This document shows positions 8,683 through 17,501 of a stretch of 64,000 nt of DNA, piece after piece. Under the pieces are notes generated by a model. The model was not told the origin of the DNA, searched no databases, and worked only from the letters and a program-made list of their open reading frames with translations. The position numbers and the translations under genes were made by a program. The DNA is taken from assembly GCF_000497045.1 (NCBI RefSeq), contig NW_015961949.1:310001-374000 (forward strand), in the 5' to 3' direction. The number at the start of each line of letters is the position of its first letter. Position 1 is the stretch's first letter. This stretch comes from Kalmanozyma brasiliensis GHG001. Taxonomy: Eukaryota > Basidiomycota > Ustilaginomycetes > Ustilaginales.

Positions 8683-10869
8683 ATGGCTTCCCCCTTCCCA
8701 GTAGCATTGCCCGTGTCCCAGACACGGGCTCACAACGACGCGGCCTCGGTCCTCATGAAGGTCACCACAGAGACCGCTCGTAAGAACGAAAAGATCTTGC
8801 CAAAAGATGGCGAACCCAACGTCCTCGTCACATCAGCCCTTCCCTACGTCAACAACGTGCCTCATCTCGGCAACATCATTGGCTCCACATTGAGCGCCGA
8901 CGTCTACGCCCGCTACTCTAGATCAAGGAATCGCAACACTCTCTACATCTGCGGCACCGACGAGTATGGTACGGCCACCGAGACCAAGGCGCTGGAGGAT
9001 GGAGTGACACCGCAGCAGCTCTGTGACAAGTACCACGCGCTGCACGCTCAGGTCTACGAATGGTTCCAGATCGGCTTCGACCACTTTGGCCGCACCACCA
9101 CACCCAAGCAGACCGAGATCGCACAGGACATCTTCCTCAAGCTGCACGAGAACGGCTACCTCGAGGAGCGCGTCATGACACAGCTGTTCTGCGAGAAATG
9201 CGTTCGCTTCCTGGCAGACCGTTATGTGGAAGGAGAGTGCCCACGCTGCGGCTACGACGATGCACGGGGAGACCAGTGCGACAAGTGCGGTCAGCTCTAC
9301 GATGCCGTCGAGCTCGTCAAGCCCCGATGCAAGCTCTGCTCGTCACCTCCCGTCCAGCGAGACTCTTCGCACATGTTCATCCGAATCGACCAACTTCAGC
9401 CATTGACCGAAAAGTGGGCTAGGGAAGCAGCGCAGAAGGGAGGCTGGAGCTCCAACGGCAAGCTCATCACCGACAGCTGGTTCAAGGAGGGTCTCAAGCC
9501 CTTCAGTCTGACGCGCGACCTCAAGTGGGGTGTGCCCGTGCCCATCAAGGGCATGGAAGACAAGGTGCTCTACGTCTGGTTCGATGCTCCCATTGGGTAC
9601 CCCAGCATCACGGCCAACTACACGGACGATTGGGAGAAATGGTGGAAGAACCCGGACAACGTCAAGCTCTATCAATTCATGGGCAAGGACAATGTTCGAT
9701 TCCACACGGTCATCTTCCCATCTTGCTTGATCGGCAGCAAGGATCCGTACACGCTGCTGCATCACATCAACACCACCGAGTACCTGCAGTACGAGGGCGG
9801 CAAGTTCTCCAAGTCGAGAAACATCGGTGTGTTCGGTGACAAGGCCCGCGACCTGGGTCTCTCGGCTTCAGTGTGGCGATACTACTTGCTGGCCAACCGA
9901 CCCGAGACCGCAGACAGCCAGTTCGCGTGGCGTGACTTTATCGCTCGCAACAACTCGGAGCTGCTGGCCAATCTCGGCAACTTCTGCAACCGTGTACTGA
10001 CTTTCATGAAGAAGTACGACTACGTCATCCCCGCCATCCCCGCGGACTCGGAACTGCGATCGTACAAGGAGGGCGCGGTGACGGCAGCCGCCGACGGGGC
10101 GGACGATGCGTCGTCGAGCGTCATCTCGCGCTTCGCCCGGGATGTCAATGTCATCCTCGCGCAGTACATCTCGTCCATGGAAGCCGTCAAGATCCGATCG
10201 GGTCTCCAGTACATGATGGCCCTCTCTGCACGCGGAAACGTCTTCCTGGTGGAATCGCACTTTGACAACACGCTGTTCACCGAGTCCCGCGCGCGTTGCG
10301 ACGAGGTGATGATTGTCGCGCTCAACCTGATCTGGTTGCTGTCGGCGCTGATCCACCCGTTCATGCCCGAGACGTCGGATGCGATTCTCAAGCAGCTCGA
10401 TGCGCCCCCGCGCGCCATCCCGGACGATGCCAAGTTCTACATCGACCTGCTTCCCGGACATAAGATCGGCAAGGCCGCACACCTGTTCAAGCAGATCGAC
10501 CCGAAACAGGAGGACGTATGGCGCGTCCAGTTCGGCGGATCGGGCGAAAAGAAGGAGGAGGAAAAACCGCAGTTGAGCAAGAAGCAGGCGATGAAGGCGG
10601 CGAAAGCGGCCAAGAAGCAGGCGGAAGCCGCCAAGCCGCAGGTGAAGAACAAGACGCCGGAGCTGATCGAGTTGGAAGCCAAGGTGGCGAACGAGGCGGA
10701 GACGCTCAAGCAGTTGAAGGAGGGAGTCAAGACGGCGAGCGAGGCCGAGGATCGGGCGGGGTTGGAGAAGCAGGTCGAGGCGCAGCTGGCGAGCTATTTG
10801 GCGCTGAAAAAGGAGATGGAGGAGCTCACGGCCAGTTTGGCCAAGATCGAGGTCGAGGGTGGACAGTAG
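8683..10869 (+). CDS. MES1: Methionyl-tRNA synthetase, cytosolic
   Basis: Intronless, 728 residues. It charges tRNA-Met with methionine. The class I signatures are HLGN (the HIGH motif, residues 61-64) and KFSKS (KMSKS, from residue 374). Between them is a connective-peptide zinc region with paired CxxC motifs starting at Cys170 (CEKC, CPRC, CDKC, CKLC). The anticodon-binding helical domain follows (residues about 400-600). The last about 100 residues are highly charged, with Lys/Ala repeats and a helical segment (LKQLKEG ... LASYLALKKEMEEL) resembling a WHEP tRNA-binding domain. The catalytic domain begins near residue 45, so there is no room for the N-terminal GST-like domain of yeast Mes1. 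It has no mitochondrial presequence. Identity is certain; the C-terminal domain call is inference. Confidence 0.97.
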   Translation: MASPFPVALPVSQTRAHNDAASVLMKVTTETARKNEKILPKDGEPNVLVTSALPYVNNVPHLGNIIGSTLSADVYARYSRSRNRNTLYICGTDEYGTATETKALEDGVTPQQLCDKYHALHAQVYEWFQIGFDHFGRTTTPKQTEIAQDIFLKLHENGYLEERVMTQLFCEKCVRFLADRYVEGECPRCGYDDARGDQCDKCGQLYDAVELVKPRCKLCSSPPVQRDSSHMFIRIDQLQPLTEKWAREAAQKGGWSSNGKLITDSWFKEGLKPFSLTRDLKWGVPVPIKGMEDKVLYVWFDAPIGYPSITANYTDDWEKWWKNPDNVKLYQFMGKDNVRFHTVIFPSCLIGSKDPYTLLHHINTTEYLQYEGGKFSKSRNIGVFGDKARDLGLSASVWRYYLLANRPETADSQFAWRDFIARNNSELLANLGNFCNRVLTFMKKYDYVIPAIPADSELRSYKEGAVTAAADGADDASSSVISRFARDVNVILAQYISSMEAVKIRSGLQYMMALSARGNVFLVESHFDNTLFTESRARCDEVMIVALNLIWLLSALIHPFMPETSDAILKQLDAPPRAIPDDAKFYIDLLPGHKIGKAAHLFKQIDPKQEDVWRVQFGGSGEKKEEEKPQLSKKQAMKAAKAAKKQAEAAKPQVKNKTPELIELEAKVANEAETLKQLKEGVKTASEAEDRAGLEKQVEAQLASYLALKKEMEELTASLAKIEVEGGQ

Positions 10870-10955
10870 AGGCCAAGTGACACACATCGCAATACACAGC
10901 ATTCAATGTCGAGCTTTGAATTAGGACCCCATGCGATTGATGCTGGTTGAGAGCG

Positions 10956-12410
10956 TCAGCCCTCCTGAACAGCGGTGGGCAGGGGGGAGATCATAAAGTA
11001 CCCTGTACTGGCATTTGCCGTCCACGCGGTCGAGGGTACGCGCGCGCCACTCCCCGCGACGATCCGAGGCAAACCCTTGAGTGCCAACCTGCTCCTCGCC
11101 TGGTTGGCCAGCACATCGTGTTCGAGCCGCTCCAGGGTAGCGAGCAGACGGGCGGCATTGATGCGCACCGTCTCGCAGTGAAATGTCAGCTCGACGCGCT
11201 CGTTGCTTGCTAGATTGGCATATTGCGTGCTGAGCGGTGGTCTGGACAAGTAATCGTGCGAGGAGGAGGAGTGCGCAGGGTGGGCGCTGGCTGCGAGGGG
11301 CGAGGCGTGGGGTTGGATCGCGAGTGTACACGAGGTCGTATCGAATTCGAGCGTGCGTTCGGCCGGGAGGGAGGGGGAGGGGGAGGGTCGGAACCAGTCC
11401 CGGAAGACCCGATCGAGACCTTCCGCTAGGGTTTTGGAGTACCGAAGGCGATGCGAGGACGATGGCTCGCCACGGAGAATCGCGTGAATCGCCGCGGCCG
11501 CGTCTGGCACCGAGCGACGCGCAGTGAGGGTGAGAATGAGCGATTCGAACGAGTCGAGTGGGTCGAGCTGGAAGGCGTAGCATGCGGGTTTATCGCGCTG
11601 CGCCTTGCGTGAGGAGAGCCCGGTAGAGGTGGCTCGGGTGCCAGGAGGTCCAGCCCAGTCGTATGCGTCCAGTGGCTCATTCAGCCCCTGCGTTGCGCTC
11701 GGCGTGGATCCAGCGGTGCTGCTCGAGGGACGATGCATCGCGTGTCGATTGGCAGCCTCGATGCTCTGTCGCAAAAAGGGGAAGGGTGCTTGCGCGATCT
11801 CCTGTGCAATTGCTCTTGCTCTCGAAGTGCTCGCTGTGCTGCTCGATCGACTTTGCGCCGCCGATGATGTCCTCGACACCCGCTCGTCCAGATCCAACGA
11901 GCTCGACACGATCATCTGGTTCGCCGCTCTCGCCCGATCGTCCTCGTGCACCCCCGGCAGATACGGCTGAAACGGCGTCACCCCTAGCCTCCCTTCCGTC
12001 TCCACCCCCACCGAGACTTCGCTCCTCCCCCTCCCCCTCAATCGCTCCGAGTTGACCGCAACTCGACTGCTCGATCCCGTGGCAAAACTGAACACCGCCG
12101 CGCTCGACAACGGCGGCAGGTTTGCATTGTAAGAAGATGGGTGGACCGCTGCAAAGTGCGAAAAGTGCAACACGTGCTTTGCGGTCACCGTATCGATCGG
12201 TCGCTGCGCCTCAAATTCCAGTACAGCTGCAGAGTCCGGATCGGCAGAGTGACAGCCAAGACCGAGGTAGCGTAGACAGTAGCGTTGGATGTGCGCTTCC
12301 ACCAGGTCGTGAAAGTGGTGGTTCGTGAGGGTTAGCGTTCGAACGAGGGATTGAGCGGGGAGGAAGACGAGGATGTACGCTTGGAGTTCGAGGGGCAGTC
12401 TGTCGAGCAT
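10956..12410 (-). CDS. F-box protein
   Basis: Single open frame of 484 residues starting at the ATG at 12408-12410. The N-terminus reads LDRLPLELQAYILVFLP followed by a Leu-rich helix (SLVRTLTLTNHHFHDLV), the usual F-box layout. F-boxes bind Skp1 and bring substrates to an SCF ubiquitin ligase. The remainder (about 430 residues) is Ser/Ala-rich with no repeat or WD/LRR domain I can recognise, although a segment near RRSVPDAAAAIHAILRG looks folded. Its stop lies only 86 bases from the MetRS stop on the other strand, so the two genes converge with short or overlapping 3' UTRs. The partner and substrate cannot be told from sequence. Confidence 0.75.
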   Translation of the reverse strand: MLDRLPLELQAYILVFLPAQSLVRTLTLTNHHFHDLVEAHIQRYCLRYLGLGCHSADPDSAAVLEFEAQRPIDTVTAKHVLHFSHFAAVHPSSYNANLPPLSSAAVFSFATGSSSRVAVNSERLRGRGRSEVSVGVETEGRLGVTPFQPYLPGVHEDDRARAANQMIVSSSLDLDERVSRTSSAAQSRSSSTASTSRARAIAQEIAQAPFPFLRQSIEAANRHAMHRPSSSTAGSTPSATQGLNEPLDAYDWAGPPGTRATSTGLSSRKAQRDKPACYAFQLDPLDSFESLILTLTARRSVPDAAAAIHAILRGEPSSSHRLRYSKTLAEGLDRVFRDWFRPSPSPSLPAERTLEFDTTSCTLAIQPHASPLAASAHPAHSSSSHDYLSRPPLSTQYANLASNERVELTFHCETVRINAARLLATLERLEHDVLANQARSRLALKGLPRIVAGSGARVPSTAWTANASTGYFMISPLPTAVQEG

Positions 12411-13657
12411 CGTTGCTGCGCTGGTTTGGTGATGCCGTGTGGGCTGTCTGTCGATAGAGGCAGGGAGGGACGGTGTTGGAGGTGCTGGACACGATAACGA
12501 TTGACATGTTCAAGATCGCGCTGCAGCAGCTGTCATGCAGGGACCAGAGAGGTGCACCGCGCGGGGTTGAAAGCGCAGGACAGCTTGCAGATCGTAGCTG
12601 GGACGCACCAGAGCAGTGTGCTCCACTTCACCTCGCCGCCATGAGTGAGACGTCGCGACCCTGAGCTCCATGAAACGCGAGAATGTTACACCGGCTGCAT
12701 CTCAGATAATTGCGTGAATGATATTCTTGACTAATGTTTGACCGACACTTGATGTATACGTGATTTTCTGCGAAAGTTGACACGTGATTGCTCTGGCAAA
12801 GTTCGGCCGAAGTCTCGCCATCAATTTGGGCAAAGTTGTGCGCTAGCCTCGAGGTCGACGCTCCCGCTACGCAGACCCTCCTGCTGCGGGCAACTGCAGT
12901 GGTGCTGGTGGCAGCGAGTTGAAAGTGCGTACTGTCTGAATCTGAGGCAGACCCTCACCAAGATTCGCGTCAGGGAGTCAGGTTTCGCAAGTCTGTCGTT
13001 CTTCGAGGCTCAGCGCAGAGCAGCTAGTTTGGCCGCCCTCGACGGGTGCTAGCAATTCGAGATTTCGGTCACAGCTGTTCCTCACCATCACCACCCACCA
13101 ACCCCATCAAGGTAAGTCATACCGACACATACGGCAGGGCAACGCTGCAGGATTCGGATCTATTGCGACATTGAGACAGGACGCAACAGCCAGCATCGAG
13201 CACCATCTGCATCAGCATCTCAGTCTACTAGCAACCGGAGACAGCACGCATTAGCATTCGACATCCAGTTCAGAAGAACGCATCACCATACATGGCTTCG
13301 CCCAGCTTCTCTACTTTCGTCAAAGGCATCCGCAGTTACCAACAATAGGAAGTCGTGCGTTTGATCGCACACCTCGACTTTCAGCAAAGTTTCATTTCCA
13401 GAGGAAGAAAGTCGATTCGACGGCCCAAGTCGAGCCGCACAAAGACATCATCTTCACCGCCGCTTTTGCCCCTTACGACACTCTCAACATCAACTGGCAT
13501 CCATCATCCTCTCCTTCCGACATTCCGACATCGCAACACTGTTCGGATCCTCAGCTGCACCCTGCCATATTCGCACCTCTTGCACAATCGCACAGCCTCG
13601 CTAAACATCTCTCGACCTTGCTGCTACCTCCCACCTCACCACTCACAGTGATTCAAG
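12411..13657. other. Divergent promoter region between F-box gene and RPL23
   Basis: Holds the promoter of the F-box gene and a long pyrimidine-rich leader before the RPL23 start. A strong donor-like GTAAGT at 13112 and an acceptor-like CACAG ending at 13647 could bound a 5' UTR intron, but the stretch lacks the CTGAC branch motif seen in every other intron here. No coding frame is recognised. Confidence 0.45.
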
Positions 13658-14554
13658 ATGTCCAAGGCCGCTGTTGGTACCAAGTTCCGAATGACCCTGG
13701 CTTTGCCAGTCGGTGCCGTGATGAACTGCGCCGACAACTCGGGTGCCAAGAACCTGTTCGTCATCGCCGTCCACGGCATTGGTGCTCGTCTTAACCGTCT
13801 CCCCGCCGCCGCCGCCGGTGACATGGTTGTCGCTTCCGTCAAGAAGGGCAAGCCCGAGCTCCGAAAGAAGGGTAAGTTTTCAATCTCGACCACACAAAAG
13901 GAGAGAGTAGCATCTGGGTATCGTCGTCATTGTCAGCAGCAACGCATGGAGTTACAGCAGGGAAGGTTCGCAAGGCAGAGACTTGGAGCACGATCAGCCC
14001 AGATTATCATTGGAGACCAAGAAGGGTCTCAGATCGGGAAAGCACAGGGAGAATAAGGGACACAAGGCATGATCTAGGAGAAGACACAGCGAGTGGACAT
14101 CGCCGTTCAGCTGCAGATGGAGAATGGGTTTTTGGTCAGCTGTGGATTACAAGATACAGGCTCGGACGACACGGACGGTTCAGCCTGAATCAGGAGTCCG
14201 CATTTGGCGGTGACTGGACCCTGTTCCGCAAGCCATTCGAAGGCAAATGCGAAGATGGCGACGATGACGATGCGAGAGCCGCGACAATCTCTCATCCGCC
14301 TCCGTGTACGAACATGTCGACTGACACTCCTCGTCCCTTTTTCTTCGTCCCACACAGTCATGCCCGCTGTCGTCGTCCGCCAGCGCAAGCCCTGGAGGCG
14401 TCGTGACGGTGTCTTCCTCTACTTCGAGGACAACGCCGGTGTCATTGTCAACCCCAAGGGTGAGATGAAGGGCTCCGCCATCACTGGTCCCGTTGCCAAG
14501 GAGTGCGCCGATATCTGGCCACGAATTGCCTCCAACGCCGGTACCGTCGTCTAA
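13658..14554 (+). CDS. RPL23: Cytosolic ribosomal protein L23 (uL14)
   Basis: Two exons, 13658-13871 and 14358-14554, encode 136 residues. The intron 13872-14357 has a GTAAGT donor, a CTGAC branch motif at 14321-14325 and a CACAG acceptor. It splits a Val codon inside the conserved [14 protein letters not shown] segment. The family landmarks [63 protein letters not shown] and the C-terminal ASNAGTVV are present end to end. uL14 is a 60S subunit protein at the interface with the 40S subunit. At 486 bases the intron is about four to five times longer than the other introns here and has no apparent coding content. Identity and splice sites are firm. Confidence 0.97.
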
Positions 14555-15125
14555 GCGTTTCCCCTCTCCCTCCTCATCTCGCATCTTGTATTTCATACCG
14601 TACACCACGGACACACACACATCGCGCACGCTGCGATCGGCGAGCGTAGTTTCCTTCCACGTCAAGCGTGCTTCGTCGTCACGCTCTCATCGCCTCATAT
14701 ACGATCTACTCTCACTTCCCTCCACCCCCAAAATGACAGCATGCTCCTTGACATGACCAAATGTCGCTGTGCGATCGCGTGTCTGTCCATTTGCTTGAGA
14801 TGCTGTGCGAGTCAAGAGCTGCTAGGAAGCTTTCTCAAACGAGTTGAACGTGCTGCGTGACGCTCGGCGAATTTTCGTGAGATCCGGCGACGTGATCTGC
14901 AAGCCTTCAGCCTGTTGTGGAGGTTTAATGCCAAAAAACTTCATGGAGAAGGACACAACCAGCTCACCTGAGTTTACCGTCCTGCCATCACCCTCGCGCA
15001 AACACCCGTCGAGCAGCTCTCCCAGGACTCGATGAGGTACTCGTTGCCATGACGTGAAGACCGACCAGGTCCTGAACTCAGGAGCGTGCTGCAAGCAGAC
15101 ACGTCGTGGGCTCAGGATCGCAACC
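14555..15125. other. RPL23 3' UTR and promoter of the next gene
   Basis: Pyrimidine-rich 3' UTR material, then ordinary intergenic sequence. A minus-strand open stretch (14822-15193) shows no family similarity I can recognise and overlaps the next gene's leader, so I do not call it. Confidence 0.45.
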
Positions 15126-16733
15126 ATGTCATCGACAGACATGAATGGCGACAACGCAGCTGGGCTGGGTGGGGGTGACAACGGAAGCCACACGACCCTT
15201 CAGGAGCAGATCTCCTGTCTCAGCCTGCACACACCTGCCGGTACGATCCTAGCGCAGCTTGGCAAGACCGATGCCGACTACTCGAGCCTGCTACCTCAAC
15301 CTTCTTTACCGCCAGAGGTGCTGGAGCGTGTGGTGCGCCACCTCCAGCAAGGCGTCGTGATTGGCGATCCTATCGCACACAGGACGCTGATTCGCATCAG
15401 CGGTGTCAGCCGATTGATGCGCCATTGGGCGTTCGAGGCGCTGTATTCGGTCATCATCCTGCCTCGACACGTACGCGAGTTCCGCAAGTGGTACTCGCGG
15501 TCGGTCAAAGCCCAGCCAGCATCTCAGTTTGCCGGCTACACCCAGGCGCTCTTCTCTTCCCTCGACGACGTTTCAGCTCTGACGTCGTTCTCAGCAGGAT
15601 GGGACCACGAGCTACTTCGACTGCTCCACTACTGTGGACCGACACTGACGCATCTGTCCCTCTGGCGCGCAGAGTCCATGGCACTTCTGCGAGATCCTGG
15701 TCAAGTCAGGGAAGGATACCGCTTCGGCACATCTCAACCTGTCCAGATGTGGGGAGAGATGGGCGACGCAGACGTCGACGCCGGAGACGAGACGATCGAT
15801 GATGCAAACGACGCAGCTCACCCGGCTCCGCCCGAAGCTGCCCACGCAGACGACCTCTTCAGCAAAGAGGAGCTCGACGACATGCCAGGATGGCTCAAAG
15901 CAGAGATTCGACTGCAAGGCACTCGTGCCGTCACCATCCGGCACAAGGCGCATTTGACGCCGACGAGACGCATCACAAGACGCCAGCAGGGCTGTCAACC
16001 CACTCATCTCAGCATCATGATGAGCTTGCCTCTGCTCGAGCATGAGGATCTCAAGGTGTTTCCTCGAATGCTCATCTGGCATCGCGTACAGGAGCTCGAT
16101 GTTCATATCTCGACACCTGGACATACGCCAAAGATCTTGCGCCTGCTCGCGAGCTTGCGCGACTCGCCCATACGTCGGCTCCGAATCTCGACAACGTTTG
16201 CATCGCTGTGCATGATGACGCCGCCCTTTCCTCCGTCCAAACGGCAACGAGAAGCGGGAGCTCACGGAGAGAATGGCAATGTCGGCTACCAGCATTCAGC
16301 TTCGTACTCATACGACCCGGCGACGAGAAGCGCATTCCTGACTACTCTCAATCTTTGCGATGCGCTGGCTAGCATACTGCAAGACGAGGCGCTGCGCAGA
16401 GTCATTGTGGATGATTTACAGGGCAAGCCTCTCGCAGCTGTGCCCAACATCGAGCAGATGCTCATTCGCAGATGCCTTGAAGGCCCTGGCCGGAAGTCGA
16501 ACGGGGTTGGCGTCTGTCCCGCGGAATCAACACGAGACGTGCCTGATCAAAGACTCGAAGCAAGCTTGGAGATGGCCAGAGATGCCCAGCGTCAAGCTGA
16601 TTTGGGCGCCAACTTTCGACTCACAATCACACGTGGCAATCAGGCCATGTGGGCCAAACTCAAGGATCGACTGTGGGACTTTCGACAGAGGGTGGAAGGG
16701 ATCAGTGAAGGTTCCTGGGAGCTCCTTTCGTAA
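15126..16733 (+). CDS. F-box-like protein, function unknown
   Basis: 535 residues from the ATG at 15126 in a CAACC context. The open frame extends further upstream only through a GTG. Near residue 60 is a segment LPPEVLERVVRHL, followed by a helical stretch (LIRISGVSRLMRHWAFEALY) that has the spacing and hydrophobic pattern of an F-box. The rest resembles basidiomycete F-box/LRR-like proteins: scattered Leu-rich strands (LTHLSLWRAESM, LDVHISTPGHTPKILRLLASL, PIRRLRISTTF) interrupted by an acidic insert around residues 215-245. No catalytic motif is visible. A role as an SCF substrate receptor is inference. It is the second F-box candidate within 5 kb, but the two proteins share no obvious similarity outside the F-box. 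Confidence 0.65.
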   Translation: MSSTDMNGDNAAGLGGGDNGSHTTLQEQISCLSLHTPAGTILAQLGKTDADYSSLLPQPSLPPEVLERVVRHLQQGVVIGDPIAHRTLIRISGVSRLMRHWAFEALYSVIILPRHVREFRKWYSRSVKAQPASQFAGYTQALFSSLDDVSALTSFSAGWDHELLRLLHYCGPTLTHLSLWRAESMALLRDPGQVREGYRFGTSQPVQMWGEMGDADVDAGDETIDDANDAAHPAPPEAAHADDLFSKEELDDMPGWLKAEIRLQGTRAVTIRHKAHLTPTRRITRRQQGCQPTHLSIMMSLPLLEHEDLKVFPRMLIWHRVQELDVHISTPGHTPKILRLLASLRDSPIRRLRISTTFASLCMMTPPFPPSKRQREAGAHGENGNVGYQHSASYSYDPATRSAFLTTLNLCDALASILQDEALRRVIVDDLQGKPLAAVPNIEQMLIRRCLEGPGRKSNGVGVCPAESTRDVPDQRLEASLEMARDAQRQADLGANFRLTITRGNQAMWAKLKDRLWDFRQRVEGISEGSWELLS

Positions 16734-17501
16734 TCTTTGCTCTGACTGCATTCTTGCCAGACAGAATGACCATACCTTCTCGACTCAGGAACAGCATCGC
16801 ATATACAACAATAGCACACAAATCGAGCCTGCAAGCATCACATTTGCTCAAGCCTTAAATCGCAGATTGACTTCGGACGGTGTCGTGCTGCCTATGAGTC
16901 TCGCAGCCATCCGATAGCCCGCTCTCGTCAAGGTTTGATCGACGTGTACCATTGAGCACGAGGATGATGATCCCTTGGGGGCCACTGACCACGAGCTGGT
17001 GTATTCGAGGGTCCTGGTCTTGAGGCACAGCCAACCCGTGCCAGGCCAGCCGCGGCTAAAATCTCGAGCTCGACTACAGTATCTCACTCCGCAATCCGAA
17101 TTGGCGGACTTGAGCAGCGCCTTTTGCCCGTCCTGCAACGGAAAAACGCGAAACCCTAAGAGAGAATTGACCGTTGACGCTACCTGCTCCTTTCCTCTGC
17201 TCCATCTCATGCTGCTCTAGTCGTCGAGGCCGCGTGGTGTAGTCCAACCAGCTAGCCACCGTGCTGAAGCGCGAGTTGCGACGCTCGCAGGCAGTCCAAG
17301 CAACTCCTGCAACCCGAACCAGCAACGACTACCAACACTTCTTATCAGCTATCACACAGCTTACCAGAAAGCCACCTCTGCACCGGCGAACGCTGGACCC
17401 TCATACCGATCAAAGCAGCTCGAGCAATTCCTGCATCTCTCAGCTAGACCTCGTAAAGCAGCAGCACGATACGCGTGTTGCTGCCATCCATTCTGCCCAA
17501 G
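16734..17501. other. Intergenic, promoter of the large orphan
   Basis: Contains the 3' UTR of the F-box-like gene and the leader of the next gene. No coding frame, RNA or repeat is recognised. Confidence 0.45.

Noticed and set aside
9868..10902. 344-codon minus-strand frame opposite MetRS
   Set aside because: A shadow of the MetRS coding frame; Leu/Arg-rich translation without a family.
13112..13647. 5' UTR intron of RPL23
   Set aside because: Donor- and acceptor-like sites are present, but the stretch lacks the CTGAC motif found in all other introns here. Left as a possibility in the region entry.
14822..15193. 123-codon minus-strand frame before the F-box-like gene
   Set aside because: No recognisable similarity and overlaps the leader of the other gene.
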